In this document: one piece after another, positions 47,001 to 56,600 of the stretch
Layout of the letters: each line of letters opens with the position of its first letter
Numbering within the stretch: the stretch's first letter is position 1
Assembly: GCF_002775205.1 (NCBI RefSeq)
Contig: NC_036445.1
Location: 1,384,802 to 1,448,801, forward strand
DNA length: 64,000 bases
DNA from: Xiphophorus maculatus
Lineage: Eukaryota > Chordata > Actinopteri > Cyprinodontiformes > Poeciliidae
Reading direction: 5' to 3'
Position numbers and translations under genes: made by a program
Notes under the pieces: model-generated
The model's database searches: none
What the model was told of the DNA's origin: nothing
What the model saw: only the letters and a program-made list of their open reading frames with translations

Positions 47001-50000
47001 GGTAAATAAAGACTCTTGCCAGTTTTCTTCCTGCATCATTTCAAGCTGCGTTTAAATCGACTTCATTTATTATCTCTCAATCTGTTTAGAGGACAACCTG
47101 CTGAGTGCGTTTCTTCCTCTACTGGTGAAAGTCTGCAGTTCTCCAGGACGCTATTCCCACCCTCAGCTCACCACTGCTGCCTGTTTGGCACTGTCTCAAT
47201 ACATGATGATAAGGTATATAACACTGCTGAGTAAACAATCACACACCTGCTACACCATTTTCTTAACCTTGGACAGTAGGGCATCTTTTATTCCATCTGT
47301 CTGTTCTAGAAAACTTTGAGTTTAGTTTGTCTTTGGCCATTTTGGCTGCCCATCTGTTTAGCTCCGACATCTTGGTGTAAGTCCACAATGCAGGTTGCTA
47401 AGCATGCAAAGTATGGAGTTTAATTTTGTTTACCAAGTCTGAATAAATATGGAAAAAATAAAAATGCAGTGTGAAAACCAGTTTCCACACTGTTTTGCTT
47501 ATTCACTACAAATATAAAAATTTTTTATGGAACTGAACTGTTTGTGTTTTCCATTTTTCTCCATTGCTACGTCTTACATGCCAGATATGTGTTATTTCTT
47601 AAAGTTGTTCTACATAGCAGAGTGTGGTTCTTAAAACTTAAGATTTTAAGTTTGCCATCGATTAAAGGGTGTGTTCCAAGAAATACAAATATTTCAAAGA
47701 ACTAAGGCTTAAAAACCATATTATTATTATTATTTTGCTTTTTCTTTTGTTTGTTTTTGGGGTTTTTTACAAAATGAGATGAGTTTTTCTCAATTTTCAT
47801 AACGGGCAGGATGACAACTCATCACTTTGATGTCCCTCCCTCAATTGTTGCTGTGAACTACTTGTCAGCTGGTAGCAAAAAAAGTTTTCGCTCCTAAAAT
47901 TAAGACAACTTAATCTGTTTTATAATATTTTGTTGATAACACAATGTGTCCTGGTGAGGAAACTGAAGAGCACCACCCATCACTCTTCAGGTAAAATTGT
48001 TTTAGACTACAGTGGGGAAGCTATGAGCAGTATTCATTTTGGCCTGATGAATTAAGTAGTTAATATCAGCTAGTTCAGGTCTACATAGTTCACAGATTGG
48101 CAAGAAGGTTTTGTGAAATAAACAATTGAGAGCTACTACTAAATTTAGCGAGACTTATGATAAACAGTTTTTTTTTCTGTAGCAGAAGAAATAAATGTCA
48201 ACTTTCTATTAAATTAATAGATTGTGTTCTTGTTTTCATTAAAATTGTTGCAAAACTGTAGTATTTGCACTCCAAGTTATCATACCAAGTTTGTAGATTG
48301 TTGCCAGTTAATCTCTCATTAACTTTGTTGTCATTAGTTCTAAAGGCATCACTATATAAGGGGAAAATTGAGCTAGCCACCATTTCTAAGGATTTTTCCC
48401 CCCATCAGTTTGCACCATTTTTCCCAACTTGTGTCGAGTTGTTATTTAATATGTTGGTATTCTTGAGACAAGAAGCAAACTGAGTCTCGAACCATTTTGC
48501 CTAACGTGGAAGTGTTATTTAAAACAATTATGAACAGCAGTGGTATAAAACTTGGCACATAAATTTGTAAAACAATGAAAATGGTATAGTATTGTTGTTA
48601 TGAACAAATTCATTGGTTCTCATCTTTACCTTGACATAAATATTTGCATTGTTTTTAGTAGAAGTAATTTTTTTCTTATTTTTTAAGAATGTCTTAACTC
48701 TCTCCAATACACCCAGAATCTCTTCTGTATTACATTATACATCCAAGGAAAAAAAAGTTTTTCATTTAAAATAAACAATGCACCCAGTGTTTGGATGTTT
48801 TTTACAAGCTGAAAGGATAAACTCATTGGCTTTGAATTAAGCTATTTGAAATGTAGAGTAACATTAAGCTTTGCTGTATTAATGCTGTAAGATAGAGGCT
48901 TTATCCCTTCTGTTGTTTTGTGTCTGTGGTGCAGAGTGTAATCAGACCCCATGATACAATCCTGATGGTCCAATGAATCTGACAAACTTGTAATAAGTTA
49001 AATTGAACCATTCTGAAGACTGGAAATTGGCTGCAAAGTGTTTAATTATCACAGCCATTAGGGAAGTAGCTGGAGGGGAGGATTCCTTGTAATTTCATTC
49101 TGAATGTAGTTGAGATAAAACTGACTTTATAGCAGTGAAAGGAAAAGTCTCTGAAGAAAAAGTGTATATATATTTAACACTTTTTGCTGTCTTGGTGTAC
49201 TTCAACTGCTCTTGCTTACAGTCTATAGCAATTCAAACTTTGCATTTATTAATGTTACTGTAACTATACATGGTTCTAGTGATGATATGAACTATTACCA
49301 AGGAAACTGTTAAAACCAGAAGGTATTTATTCCGAAACAGAACTGAAATGGCCTTCTAGACATTCCCACAGTCTCTGCTTGAGCAGATTGGATCTTCAAC
49401 TCGTTCCAATCCTACACGCGTTGATATTCCCACCCCTGCATGAAATTATGTCTACTGATTATGTGGACATGCTTGTATTCTCTCTGATTATTGCAGCCTT
49501 CTACAGTTTTCTTTTAGCTTAATTACACTAACCTTTTAAATCTCTAATCAAAATTATTGAAGGGCCTTTTTTTCTCCTGGCACTTTTCCTCAAATGATGG
49601 CTGATTATCGTCATTCTGTGTTTTAGGAAAATTGGACAAATCTTAGCCCCAATGAAAGACATTTCTCTAACACCCCTTGTTGCTGTTTAATTTATATAAA
49701 TAACATGACATTTCTGAAATAAAGAAACACGCTTTCCAAAACCACAGGACTTCTCTTCTGAACTGATTTGTTTAATTAAGCAGAGGCTTCTCTCTCCGGT
49801 GTCCTTTTGGCACAAGGTGTCTGACTTTCAGTTTAATGTAAAATACTTCCCTTTTTCCTTTTCTGCAATTTCACCATGAATATCTCATAATAATTTGGAT
49901 TTCTTGGTCAGAGTATTAAACTGTGAGAATCCAGCCATTTGTTGCTTATATTATGTTAACAGAGCTTTCCAGAGGGCATGTAATTTTAAATTATTATAGT

Positions 50001-52930
50001 TAGCAGCCACGCGAGAGCCACTAAGAACACTGAAAAATGTAAACATTTAATTCATTACTCTCAAAATGAATTAGGATTAGCACTAAAAAGTTAGTTAGGT
50101 CTTCCAGTAATTCAGTTCAAAAAGTCAAACATGTATGTATTTATTTTACATGGTAATATATATTCCAGCAGTTCTTTCCACTATTTATATCTGACAGCTG
50201 AAGAAAAATCAAAAATATATATAAAATTTTTTTTGTTTCTGATGTTTCCGTTTGTGGTTCAGGAATGGCTTAAAATAAAAATGTGATGGTCATTGTCCTA
50301 TACACGCATGTATGAGATCTTCTCCAAACTCTCTACACTCAGCTTTGTTTCACAATCCTCTCAAAGATACAACATTCCCTGTTCTTTATACACATTTTTG
50401 TGCTTTTTCCTTTTGCTCAACTTTCCATTGCTATGTTTGGGTTCAGCACTCAGAGCGCCCAGCTTCTTTAGCGATGACCTTTTTTAGCTTATCTTTTTTG
50501 TAGAAGCTGTAAGTGACTGTAATGGATAAGTCAAGTTAGCAGAACACTTTGCATTACTTATTTCAGTTTTTTGTTGGTCCTACCCAATATTAGCATTTTC
50601 TGAGAAACAGAATTGCAGGTTTTCATTATGCGAGTCATAATCATTGAAAGTAACAGAAATAAACCTTTTAAATATCACTGAGGCTAATGTCTCTGGATTG
50701 GTTTCTATTTTTCAATTGAAAAAGTACTGAAATAATCCACCTTTATGAGGACAATGCAACTCCTTTAATTAATGCTTTTATTTTGTCCTCATTTCAGCCC
50801 ATCAGTGTGTGAAGACAACATCCGCCTCATCTTCACAGTGCTGGAGCGCTCCACTCTGCCCGTCGTCAGGGCCAATGCCATCATAGCGTTGGGAGACCTC
50901 ACAGTGCGTTTTCCTAATACTTTGGAGCCCTGGACCCAAAATCTATATGCAAGGTAGGTCCTGTTTAGCCGCATCAGTCACTAATAAAAAAGGCAAATGC
51001 TTGTTGTCCACCATGCATAAATAATTTAGTTGATCCATACCATCATTATCTTTTAAAAAGTTTCATCAAACATCATAAGAAAAATGCTTCCACTCGATGG
51101 GTCATGTGGGTGGGTGTTCTGCGAGTGAAGTTTTTCTTTTTCTTTTCTTTTCCTTCTTGCAAACACCCACTGACACACATCCTTGTACACTCCTGCCTTC
51201 TTCATCCGAATCCCATCACCGCTTTTCAGTGTGACGTCCCTCTCAACCACTGGAGTGTTGCCACTGTCAGAATGCTCCACTGAGCCACATGATGGGAAAA
51301 GTTTACTCTTTATTTATTTATTTCATTTTTTCCACAGGTAGTGGGAAATAAACTTTTAGATGATCTATATGCTGTCCAAAACTCCGATAGTGGGCTTTAT
51401 ATTTGGGCCCTGCAGGTTGCCATGACAACTGGCTAATATTCCTTCAAAGATTAGGAAGGGGGATCATTACCAAACACGAACTTGGGCGGAGCCTCAGACC
51501 ACATCAGGAAAGGCCACCATAAGACAACAAACGGCTTAATTGCCACTCTGACCAGCAGGTTGTAATTACGCAGCGGGGAGACGGCGGTAATATTTGGGCA
51601 AAGTCACGCATTCTGCAAAGGTTTGTGCCTTTGCATTTAAAAAGCACTTAAACATTTCAGCCAACTGAGAGGCTGAAGTTGTTCTGTTTGATGAAGTGCC
51701 GTTTTAATTATAATAGGAGATAACGTTCACATTCGGGTGTTTTGACATGTAGAACATTTTCTTTTCTAATTCTTCACTGCCCTCAGTGTTTTCTACACGA
51801 TAAGCATTTCCTAGTTTTCCTAATTGTCTCCCACACACCAACACCTCCACTGTTCTCAAGGCTGCTGCCCTGGCGCCTCCTGATAAGCGCATTAAGAATT
51901 AATTACCCTGTTCACTGCTGTTGTAAGCTTCTGCATTGGCATGTGGAAGTAGCATGTACAAGTGTGTGATCCTCTGCCAGGAGTCCTGCTCTTTGGTGCA
52001 AATGAGAAATGGGAAATTAGTTGCTTTTGTTCTTTGGTTTTTTTGGGAGAGGGTAAAGCTAAATTAGTTTCTGATTGCCCTGCCACAACCTGTCCAGTCC
52101 CATTGTAAGCAGCCAGCCAATAAGGTGTCACTTTGTTTAAGTTTTGGATGACTTTTACCTTTTTATTTGAAGAAACGCTGATGAGAAGTGATTTTCCTTT
52201 CGCGTTTACTCATTGTATCTTATCAATAGACCTGGTGGTGTAGTTCTATTTAGCTGAAAATAACTATTTATCATCTAGTTCCAGGTTTCTCACTGCATTT
52301 TTACAAAGATGTTTTTGCGAACTTTTATACACTTGCCCTAAATATTTTTGAAAAAAATAATTTTTTAATAATTTTCCAAAAAACCAACTTGAATTTAAAT
52401 GTTCAAGAAATATAACAGTTGGAGTGTCAAGTTAAAAATTGGGCAGATACCAGCATTTTAGTTCAGAGATGATGATCTGAAGCTCTTGCATGAAGAGTTC
52501 TTGTTACCAAAAAAGGTCAGCAGCGATGTTATATGGTATGTAAATTGTTTATTACAACATTGTGGTTATGCCAAAACTGGGCTGTTTGTGGGAGCAACTG
52601 TGCACGTTGGCTGTTGTCTTGAACATTGATTTTTTAAATTGGCTTCTGTTGCCGATTGCTTTTTTATTATTATTATTAAAAATGTAAAGAACTGACTCTC
52701 AGATCGTTAACTTGTTTTTTTTTTTCCCCTCCCCTCTCTTTGTCATGTTTAGGTTGAGTGATGAGGTCCCATCTGTGAGGCAGACTGCTGTGACAGTTCT
52801 TACTCAGTTGGTCCTTAAGGATGTGCTAAAGGTCAAAGGCCAAGTTAGCGAGGTCGCTGTGCTGCTAATTGACCCAGAGCCGCACATCACCAGCCTGGCT
52901 CTAAACTTCTTCAATGAGCTGGCCACTAAG

Positions 52931-52982
<52 letters not shown>

Positions 52983-55900
52983 GCTGTACTGGAAGCTGGC
53001 AGCTTTGAAAGGTTTTTAACTTTATTTGTCGTCCATCAGGACAACGCCATCTACAACCTGCTGCCAGACATCATCAGTCGCCTTTCGGATCCAGAGAGAG
53101 GAATGAGCTCCAAGGACTTCAACACCATCATGAAGTGAGAGGCACAGAAACTCTTTGTTTCTTCACTTCTGTGCTTTGTAAAAGTATTCACACCCCTTGA
53201 TTCTTGTAGACATAACCAAGCAAACATTTAGATCTGCATCAAACTGTGGTAAGACTTTATGAAATTACTATGCGGATCTTCTCCATCCAGACTGAGCTCA
53301 AGTTAATTTGCACATCCACATGAAGACATTTTGCCATTCTTTGCAAAGTCTTCGTCCTGGCTATGCTGAATACATATGTTTAACTTTTTAGGTTTTTATT
53401 TTTAATTAATTTTAACAACAGTTTCTCATTTCACTTCAAAATTAAGTGCAACTTTGATCTGTCACAATAAATTCACAAACATACATTGACGTTTCAATAG
53501 GTATGAATACTTTTTCACTGTCAGCCCACAGAATGATGTACAGGAATTTAAGGTTTGGACTAATGATGCAAATAACTTATTTTAATAATTGGTTAATCTA
53601 TAGACTATTCTAATGGTTAATCGGAAGAAAAAAAATGACACATTCTGCAGATTTTTCATTTTATCACTTAAGCCTTTTCCATAGTGCAACAGAAATGCAT
53701 TAAAGGATACTAATAAAAAATAATTCACTTCCTTTCTTAAATAAGAAAATTAATATTTTATTGCCTTAACTGCATTGTTGTAATAAATCTGAACTGGGTG
53801 AAGCTTAAACTGTCACAGGTTTGGCTAAAATTAAATACAAAGGTGCTAAATGTATACATTCTACATTTTATCTCAAGTGCAAAATGTGCAGATTTTTCTG
53901 TGCAGTTTTGTCTCAATTATTGTTTTTTTTTAAGCAAATTGCCTTTTGTGAGTCTGTATACTCCAGCTAACAATTGATTACTAAATTCGTTGATTTCAGT
54001 AATTGATTAGTCACAGTTAATTGTTTCATCCCTGGTTTGGACAGAAGCATTTCAAGCTTTGAACGTGCTAAATGAAGTTTTGGGTGTTTTCACAGACAGC
54101 TATTCTCCTACATCACTAAAGAGAGGCAAACCGAATCTTTGGTGGAGAAACTGTGTCAGCGCTTCCGGACTGCAAAGTGAGTACAAATTGCCTTGTTTTC
54201 CTACTGCTGCCTCTTTGCGTGATTTCATTTTTTTTTCTTCCGAATAGTTTCACTCCTAATTTCTGAAGCTGTCCTACAGCATTTCATTGTGTGAGATGTG
54301 GGGGTGGATGTGTGGATAATTAGTGGCTGTTTTTTTTTTTTTACTCTGAGAAAGAGAGTTTAACAATTAAATCAAGTTCACAGTTCGCTTCACCAGTCAT
54401 GTATGCTGACATCTTCCTATTCAGTGCTTTTGTCATGGAAACAGCCTCGTGTAGTTTGAGAGTAGATGCAATGACTGGGGCGGCTGGGCTTCAGCCTCTG
54501 AGTCATTCTTTATCCATACGCAGAGCTCAAAGGAAGGACATTTTATATTATATAATGGAAAACTGAATTTGGACATAAAAGGTTCCTGGAAATGAGATTA
54601 GGTCCAAATGTCAGAGCAATGACATGTTTATCAGAAATGAGGTTTTTTTTTTTTTTGTTCAGAGTCTAGAATTACTGTGCATTATGTTGCTAATCAGGTT
54701 TATTTTCTAATCCCTCAACCTCTCATTTCATGCTCTTGTCTCTGCAGAACCGAGCGCCAGTGGTGTGACTTGGCCATGTCCCTGTCCCTGCTCTCCATGT
54801 GTGAGCGTGGCTTTAAGAGGTTGCAGGAATGCTGGGAATGCTACAGCGACAAACTAACCGAATCCGGAGTCTACCAGCCTCTGCTCACCATCACAGCCAA
54901 GCTTCGTCGTGGAGCCAAACCTCAATTTAAGGTGTATGAGTCGCTCATTTAAGCTACTCGTGTGCTTTATTTAATAATATTTATTTTTATTCTTGTAGTA
55001 ATCATAAATATCTCAATCAGACCCAGATAGATGACTTTGAGAAGCGGCTGACAGCGGTTCACACCCGGGGCTTGGAGAATGTAGAAAGTCCTGAGATGGA
55101 AGAGAACCAAGGGGAAGAAGGAACTGCAGAGAAGACCAGCAGTCGCACACTGCTACCCACCAGAGGCCGTCAGAAAAGGAGAGGTCTGAATTCACTGCTT
55201 TTACTCAGTTTCCTAAACTAATAAAATATATATATAAAAAACTGACTGTGACTAAGGAAATATTTTTCCTCCCTACAGGTCAAACAAAGTCGGTCTCCAG
55301 CCACGGCGATGACACTTTTGTAACGCCTCAAAAATCACGCAAGTCTAAGAAACCAGTGATCAGCTTCAGCAGCGACGAAGAGGAGGATGAGGATGGTGAG
55401 ACTGCCAGGGTTTATTTAATTTAGAATATTTTCAGTTTGTGTAATTAAAAAAAAAATCCATATTAAATTCACAAATTTTTTTCTTTTTTTTTGTTTCACA
55501 TGAGTGATTTTTTTCATTTAATGATTTAATATCCTAGTTTTATTGTATTGACCATTAAACATCATAAATGTTAAAGAATATTGTCCAAATTAGATGCAAA
55601 AAACATTTTTTTTGTTTATTGAATAAACTAATTCAATATTGACTTCTTTTGGCACCTCATTAACGAAGCCTTTGTGCTCATTTAATTACCCAACAAAGTT
55701 CTTTGTTTACTGTATTTTTATAATTGGTGCTATGAATAAAATTTGATCAAAAGCAGTTCCTTCAGGTCAGAACAACTGAGTTCAGAGTAACTGGACCAAA
55801 TACATCAAACACCAGTGTTGAAGGTTTATGAGCGGACAGGATTCTTCTTTTTTTTTTATTATTAGCTAAGAAGTAGTCCAAGATCTACAGGCAGAGCAAA

Positions 55901-56433
55901 CCTTGACGGAAAAATCTGATATATATAATAAGTAATTCCTGTAAAAATGCTAATAATGATAGCATAAAATCTACTACAAATTCCCTTAGAACCTTTAATG
56001 TGGGCGTAAACATTTTCAGAAGCTTGATCTATTCAGTACTTTTTAATTTGGGAATAATTTCTTGTAAAGTTTTTGATTAGTTTATGGCTTACGTCATTAT
56101 GTTGAATGATCGTATTTGAATTATTGCTTTGTGACTTTTTCAGATTTTCTTCTGTGGGAGTTTTATTTTTTTTTTTTTTCTACAGCTTGAATTTGAATTT
56201 GTCTGCAACCATCTCACTTTATATTTCTACTTATATAATCAACTTGACATGATTTCATAAAACGCCTAAAAAATCAATTAAAAAAATACATTTCCACCCA
56301 AGATTAAATACTCTGCAGAAATGTCTCACTAAGCTTTTATCTTCCTTCAGATGCTGTCATGGCAGAGAGCGAGACCCCCAAAGTGACGACACCCATCTCA
56401 CGCACGTCACGCCGAACTCGCCTCAGAAACTGA
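32007..56433 (+). CDS. ncapd2: Condensin I subunit CAP-D2 (NCAPD2)
   Basis: 31 coding exons, all phases checked, give 1396 aa (human 1401): 32007-32124, 32642-32717, 32796-32854, 32941-33116, 33605-33747, 34170-34297, 34407-34530, 34616-34763, 36338-36535, 36794-36928, 37014-37101, 37952-38150, 38262-38380, 41023-41223, 41344-41518, 41965-42049, 42211-42347, 43441-43573, 44029-44104, 44211-44426, 44538-44698, 46887-47001, 47090-47213, 50798-50953, 52753-52930, 53040-53134, 54096-54176, 54748-54931, 55021-55183, 55279-55395, 56351-56433. It is a HEAT-repeat protein; VKGQVSEVAVLLIDPEPHIT, NAIYNLLPDIISRLSDPE and QTESLVEKLCQRFR are nearly identical to human. The acidic C-terminal tail keeps Cdk-type sites (FVTPQKSRKSKK and ETPKVTTP), as in vertebrate CAP-D2. 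With SMC2/SMC4, CAP-G and CAP-H it compacts mitotic chromosomes. Three introns carry scaRNA genes. The frame looks fully intact. Confidence 0.97.
33182..33506 (+). ncRNA. scarna10: U85/SCARNA10-type composite C/D-H/ACA scaRNA, copy 1
   Basis: It lies in the intron after ncapd2 coding exon 4. Box C GTGATGA is at 33190-33196 and box D CTGA at 33495-33498; ATATCC and GGATAT outside them pair as a terminal stem. Upstream of D, CTTTGGTAAT (33485-33494) pairs with U5 snRNA UUACUAAAG, and the fifth base from D faces C45. Hairpin 1 is closed by GGTGAG/CTCACC. Its pocket strands TAGTCTT (33264-33270) and GTAAGGG (33301-33307) flank U46 of U5. ACA follows at 33315. Hairpin 2 has stem CATCTTCTA/TAGAAGATG, with ACA at 33387. 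Both apical loops contain TGAG (33282-33285 and 33353-33356), the Cajal-body (CAB) tetramer. Human U85/SCARNA10 has this architecture and these targets, is about 330 nt long, and is hosted by NCAPD2. This copy looks fully functional. Confidence 0.9.
34868..35151. mobile_element. MITE with GTTTYCCCCAG terminal repeats in ncapd2 intron 8
   Basis: Ends GTTTTCCCCAG (34868-34878) and CTGGGGGAAAC (35141-35151) are inverted repeats, 10 of 11 bases. Inside, GCCTGGTGG occurs near both ends, and at the right end it forms a palindrome with CCAGGC. This is a short non-coding, non-autonomous DNA transposon of a type seen in fish introns. I do not assign the superfamily. Confidence 0.65.
35940..36248 (+). 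ncRNA. scarna10: U85/SCARNA10-type scaRNA, copy 2
   Basis: It lies in the intron after ncapd2 coding exon 8. Box C GTGATGA is at 35948-35954 and box D CTGA at 36238-36241. A 7-bp terminal stem pairs TCTGCCC (35940-35946) with GGGCAGA (36242-36248). The methylation guide CTTTGGTAAT (36228-36237) is identical to copy 1 and again places C45 of U5 opposite the fifth base. Hairpin 1 (GGCAGG/CCTGCC) has pocket strands TAATCTT (36016-36022) and GTAAGGG (36053-36059), a slightly better match to U5 around U46 than copy 1. Hairpin 2 (CAGCCA/TGGCTG and AATTATTCC/GGAGTAATT) is followed by ACA. Neither apical loop has the TGAG CAB tetramer; hairpin 1 has GGAG, and the TGAGs present lie upstream of hairpin 1. 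Localisation may therefore differ from copy 1. Confidence 0.85.
37187..37480 (+). ncRNA. U85/SCARNA10-type scaRNA, copy 3 (diverged)
   Basis: It lies in the intron after ncapd2 coding exon 11. It is closely similar to copy 2 from box C (GTGATGA, 37192-37198) through hairpin 1, whose pocket strands TAATCTT (37261-37267) and GTAAGGG (37298-37304) still fit U46 of U5. Box D CTGA is at 37472-37475. The bases before D are CTTTTAACAAT instead of CTTTGGTAAT, so pairing to U5 C45 is lost. The terminal stem is only GCCC/GGGC, and no TGAG lies in the apical loops. It may be a pseudouridylation-only guide, a guide with another methylation target, or a decaying copy. Confidence 0.7.
38381..41022 (+). other. 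ncapd2 intron 13 (long, repeat-rich)
   Basis: A 2.6-kb intron without a supported gene. It holds T and A homopolymers (about 39980-40000 and 40584-40620), a G run near 40498-40508, and the 28-base direct/inverted repeat cluster at 40812-40889. Confidence 0.55.
40812..40889. repeat. Direct plus inverted repeat cluster
   Basis: A 28-base unit (TTATTAGACGCATTGTTGG, then TGACTGTAG) at 40812-40839 is repeated at 40862-40889 with one change. Between them CAACAATGTGTCTAA is the reverse complement of TTAGACACATTGTTG, so each unit can also pair with the middle segment. Confidence 0.7.
42348..43440 (+). other. ncapd2 intron 17
   Basis: A 1.1-kb intron without a supported gene. The second half (about 42930-43240) is less AT-rich and more complex than surrounding intron DNA and is treated in the findings as a possible conserved element. 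Confidence 0.4.
44699..46886 (+). other. ncapd2 intron 21
   Basis: A 2.2-kb AT-rich intron, with no gene or clear transposon. The segment around 46010-46230 contains clustered homeodomain-like cores (CTTAATTG, CTTAATTAG) in otherwise complex sequence. Confidence 0.4.
47214..50797 (+). other. ncapd2 intron 23 (longest intron)
   Basis: A 3.6-kb intron without a supported gene or a recognised transposon. Complex, moderately GC segments around 48900-49140 and 49560-49870 stand out from the AT-rich background. Confidence 0.4.
50954..52752 (+). other. ncapd2 intron 24 with candidate regulatory DNA
   Basis: A 1.8-kb intron without a supported gene. 51340-51960 is complex sequence with homeodomain-type cores TTAATTG (51536-51542) and GTAATTAC (51562-51569, palindromic) and a TTTGCAT POU-like core near 51630. 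No exon or RNA gene structure was found. Confidence 0.4.
52931..52979 (+). repeat. (CA)n microsatellite at a 5' splice site
   Basis: About 23 uninterrupted AC units start immediately after the donor GT of the ncapd2 intron that follows the exon ending at 52930. The intron is only 109 bases long, so the repeat makes up nearly half of it. Confidence 0.95.
53169..53523. mobile_element. Tc1/mariner-derived MITE in ncapd2 intron 26
   Basis: The left end reads CTGTGCTTTGTAAAAGTATT then CACACCCCTTG. The right end reads AATAGGTATGAATACTTTTT then CACTGTCA. These are decayed inverted terminal repeats of the fish Tc1-like family around about 300 bases of non-coding remains; no transposase is left. Confidence 0.75.
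53561..54034. mobile_element. Non-autonomous hAT-like element with 8-bp target duplication
   Basis: GTTTGGAC directly precedes (53553-53560) and follows (54035-54042) a 474-base AT-rich block, an 8-bp target-site duplication typical of hAT transposons. The right end reads TTGTTTCATCCCTG (CAGGGATGAAACAA in reverse), and the left end keeps only a weak GATGCAAATAAC match. The body contains AATTGATTAGTCACAGTTAA, like common fish hAT-derived repeats. No coding capacity. Confidence 0.7.
55396..56350 (+). other. ncapd2 last intron
   Basis: A 955-base AT-rich intron before the final coding exon. Nothing recognisable apart from T-runs. Confidence 0.5.
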
Positions 56434-56594
56434 TTTCCTTTCTGTTTTGCTGTTTTTACTGCCTTCTTAATATTTTATAATCAAAGATTTAATTTTAGTT
56501 CTTTGTATATTTGTTTTATCCACTTTACTGCCTATCTATCTTTAAGCTTTTGTAGTCTGATGGTGCTTTTAGTGGCAGATTAGAAATCCTTTTT

Positions 56595-56600
56595 AATAAA
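56595..56600 (+). terminator. Poly(A) signal of ncapd2
   Basis: AATAAA 162 bases after the ncapd2 stop, followed by a T/G-rich stretch. Confidence 0.65.

Noticed and set aside
51053-51280. 75-residue minus-strand frame in ncapd2 intron 24
   Set aside because: No recognisable domain, no splice partners; chance frame.
54999-55020. Acceptor TTCTTGTAG before ncapd2 exon 29
   Set aside because: In the required phase it begins with TAA; the acceptor CAATCAG at 55020 keeps the frame.
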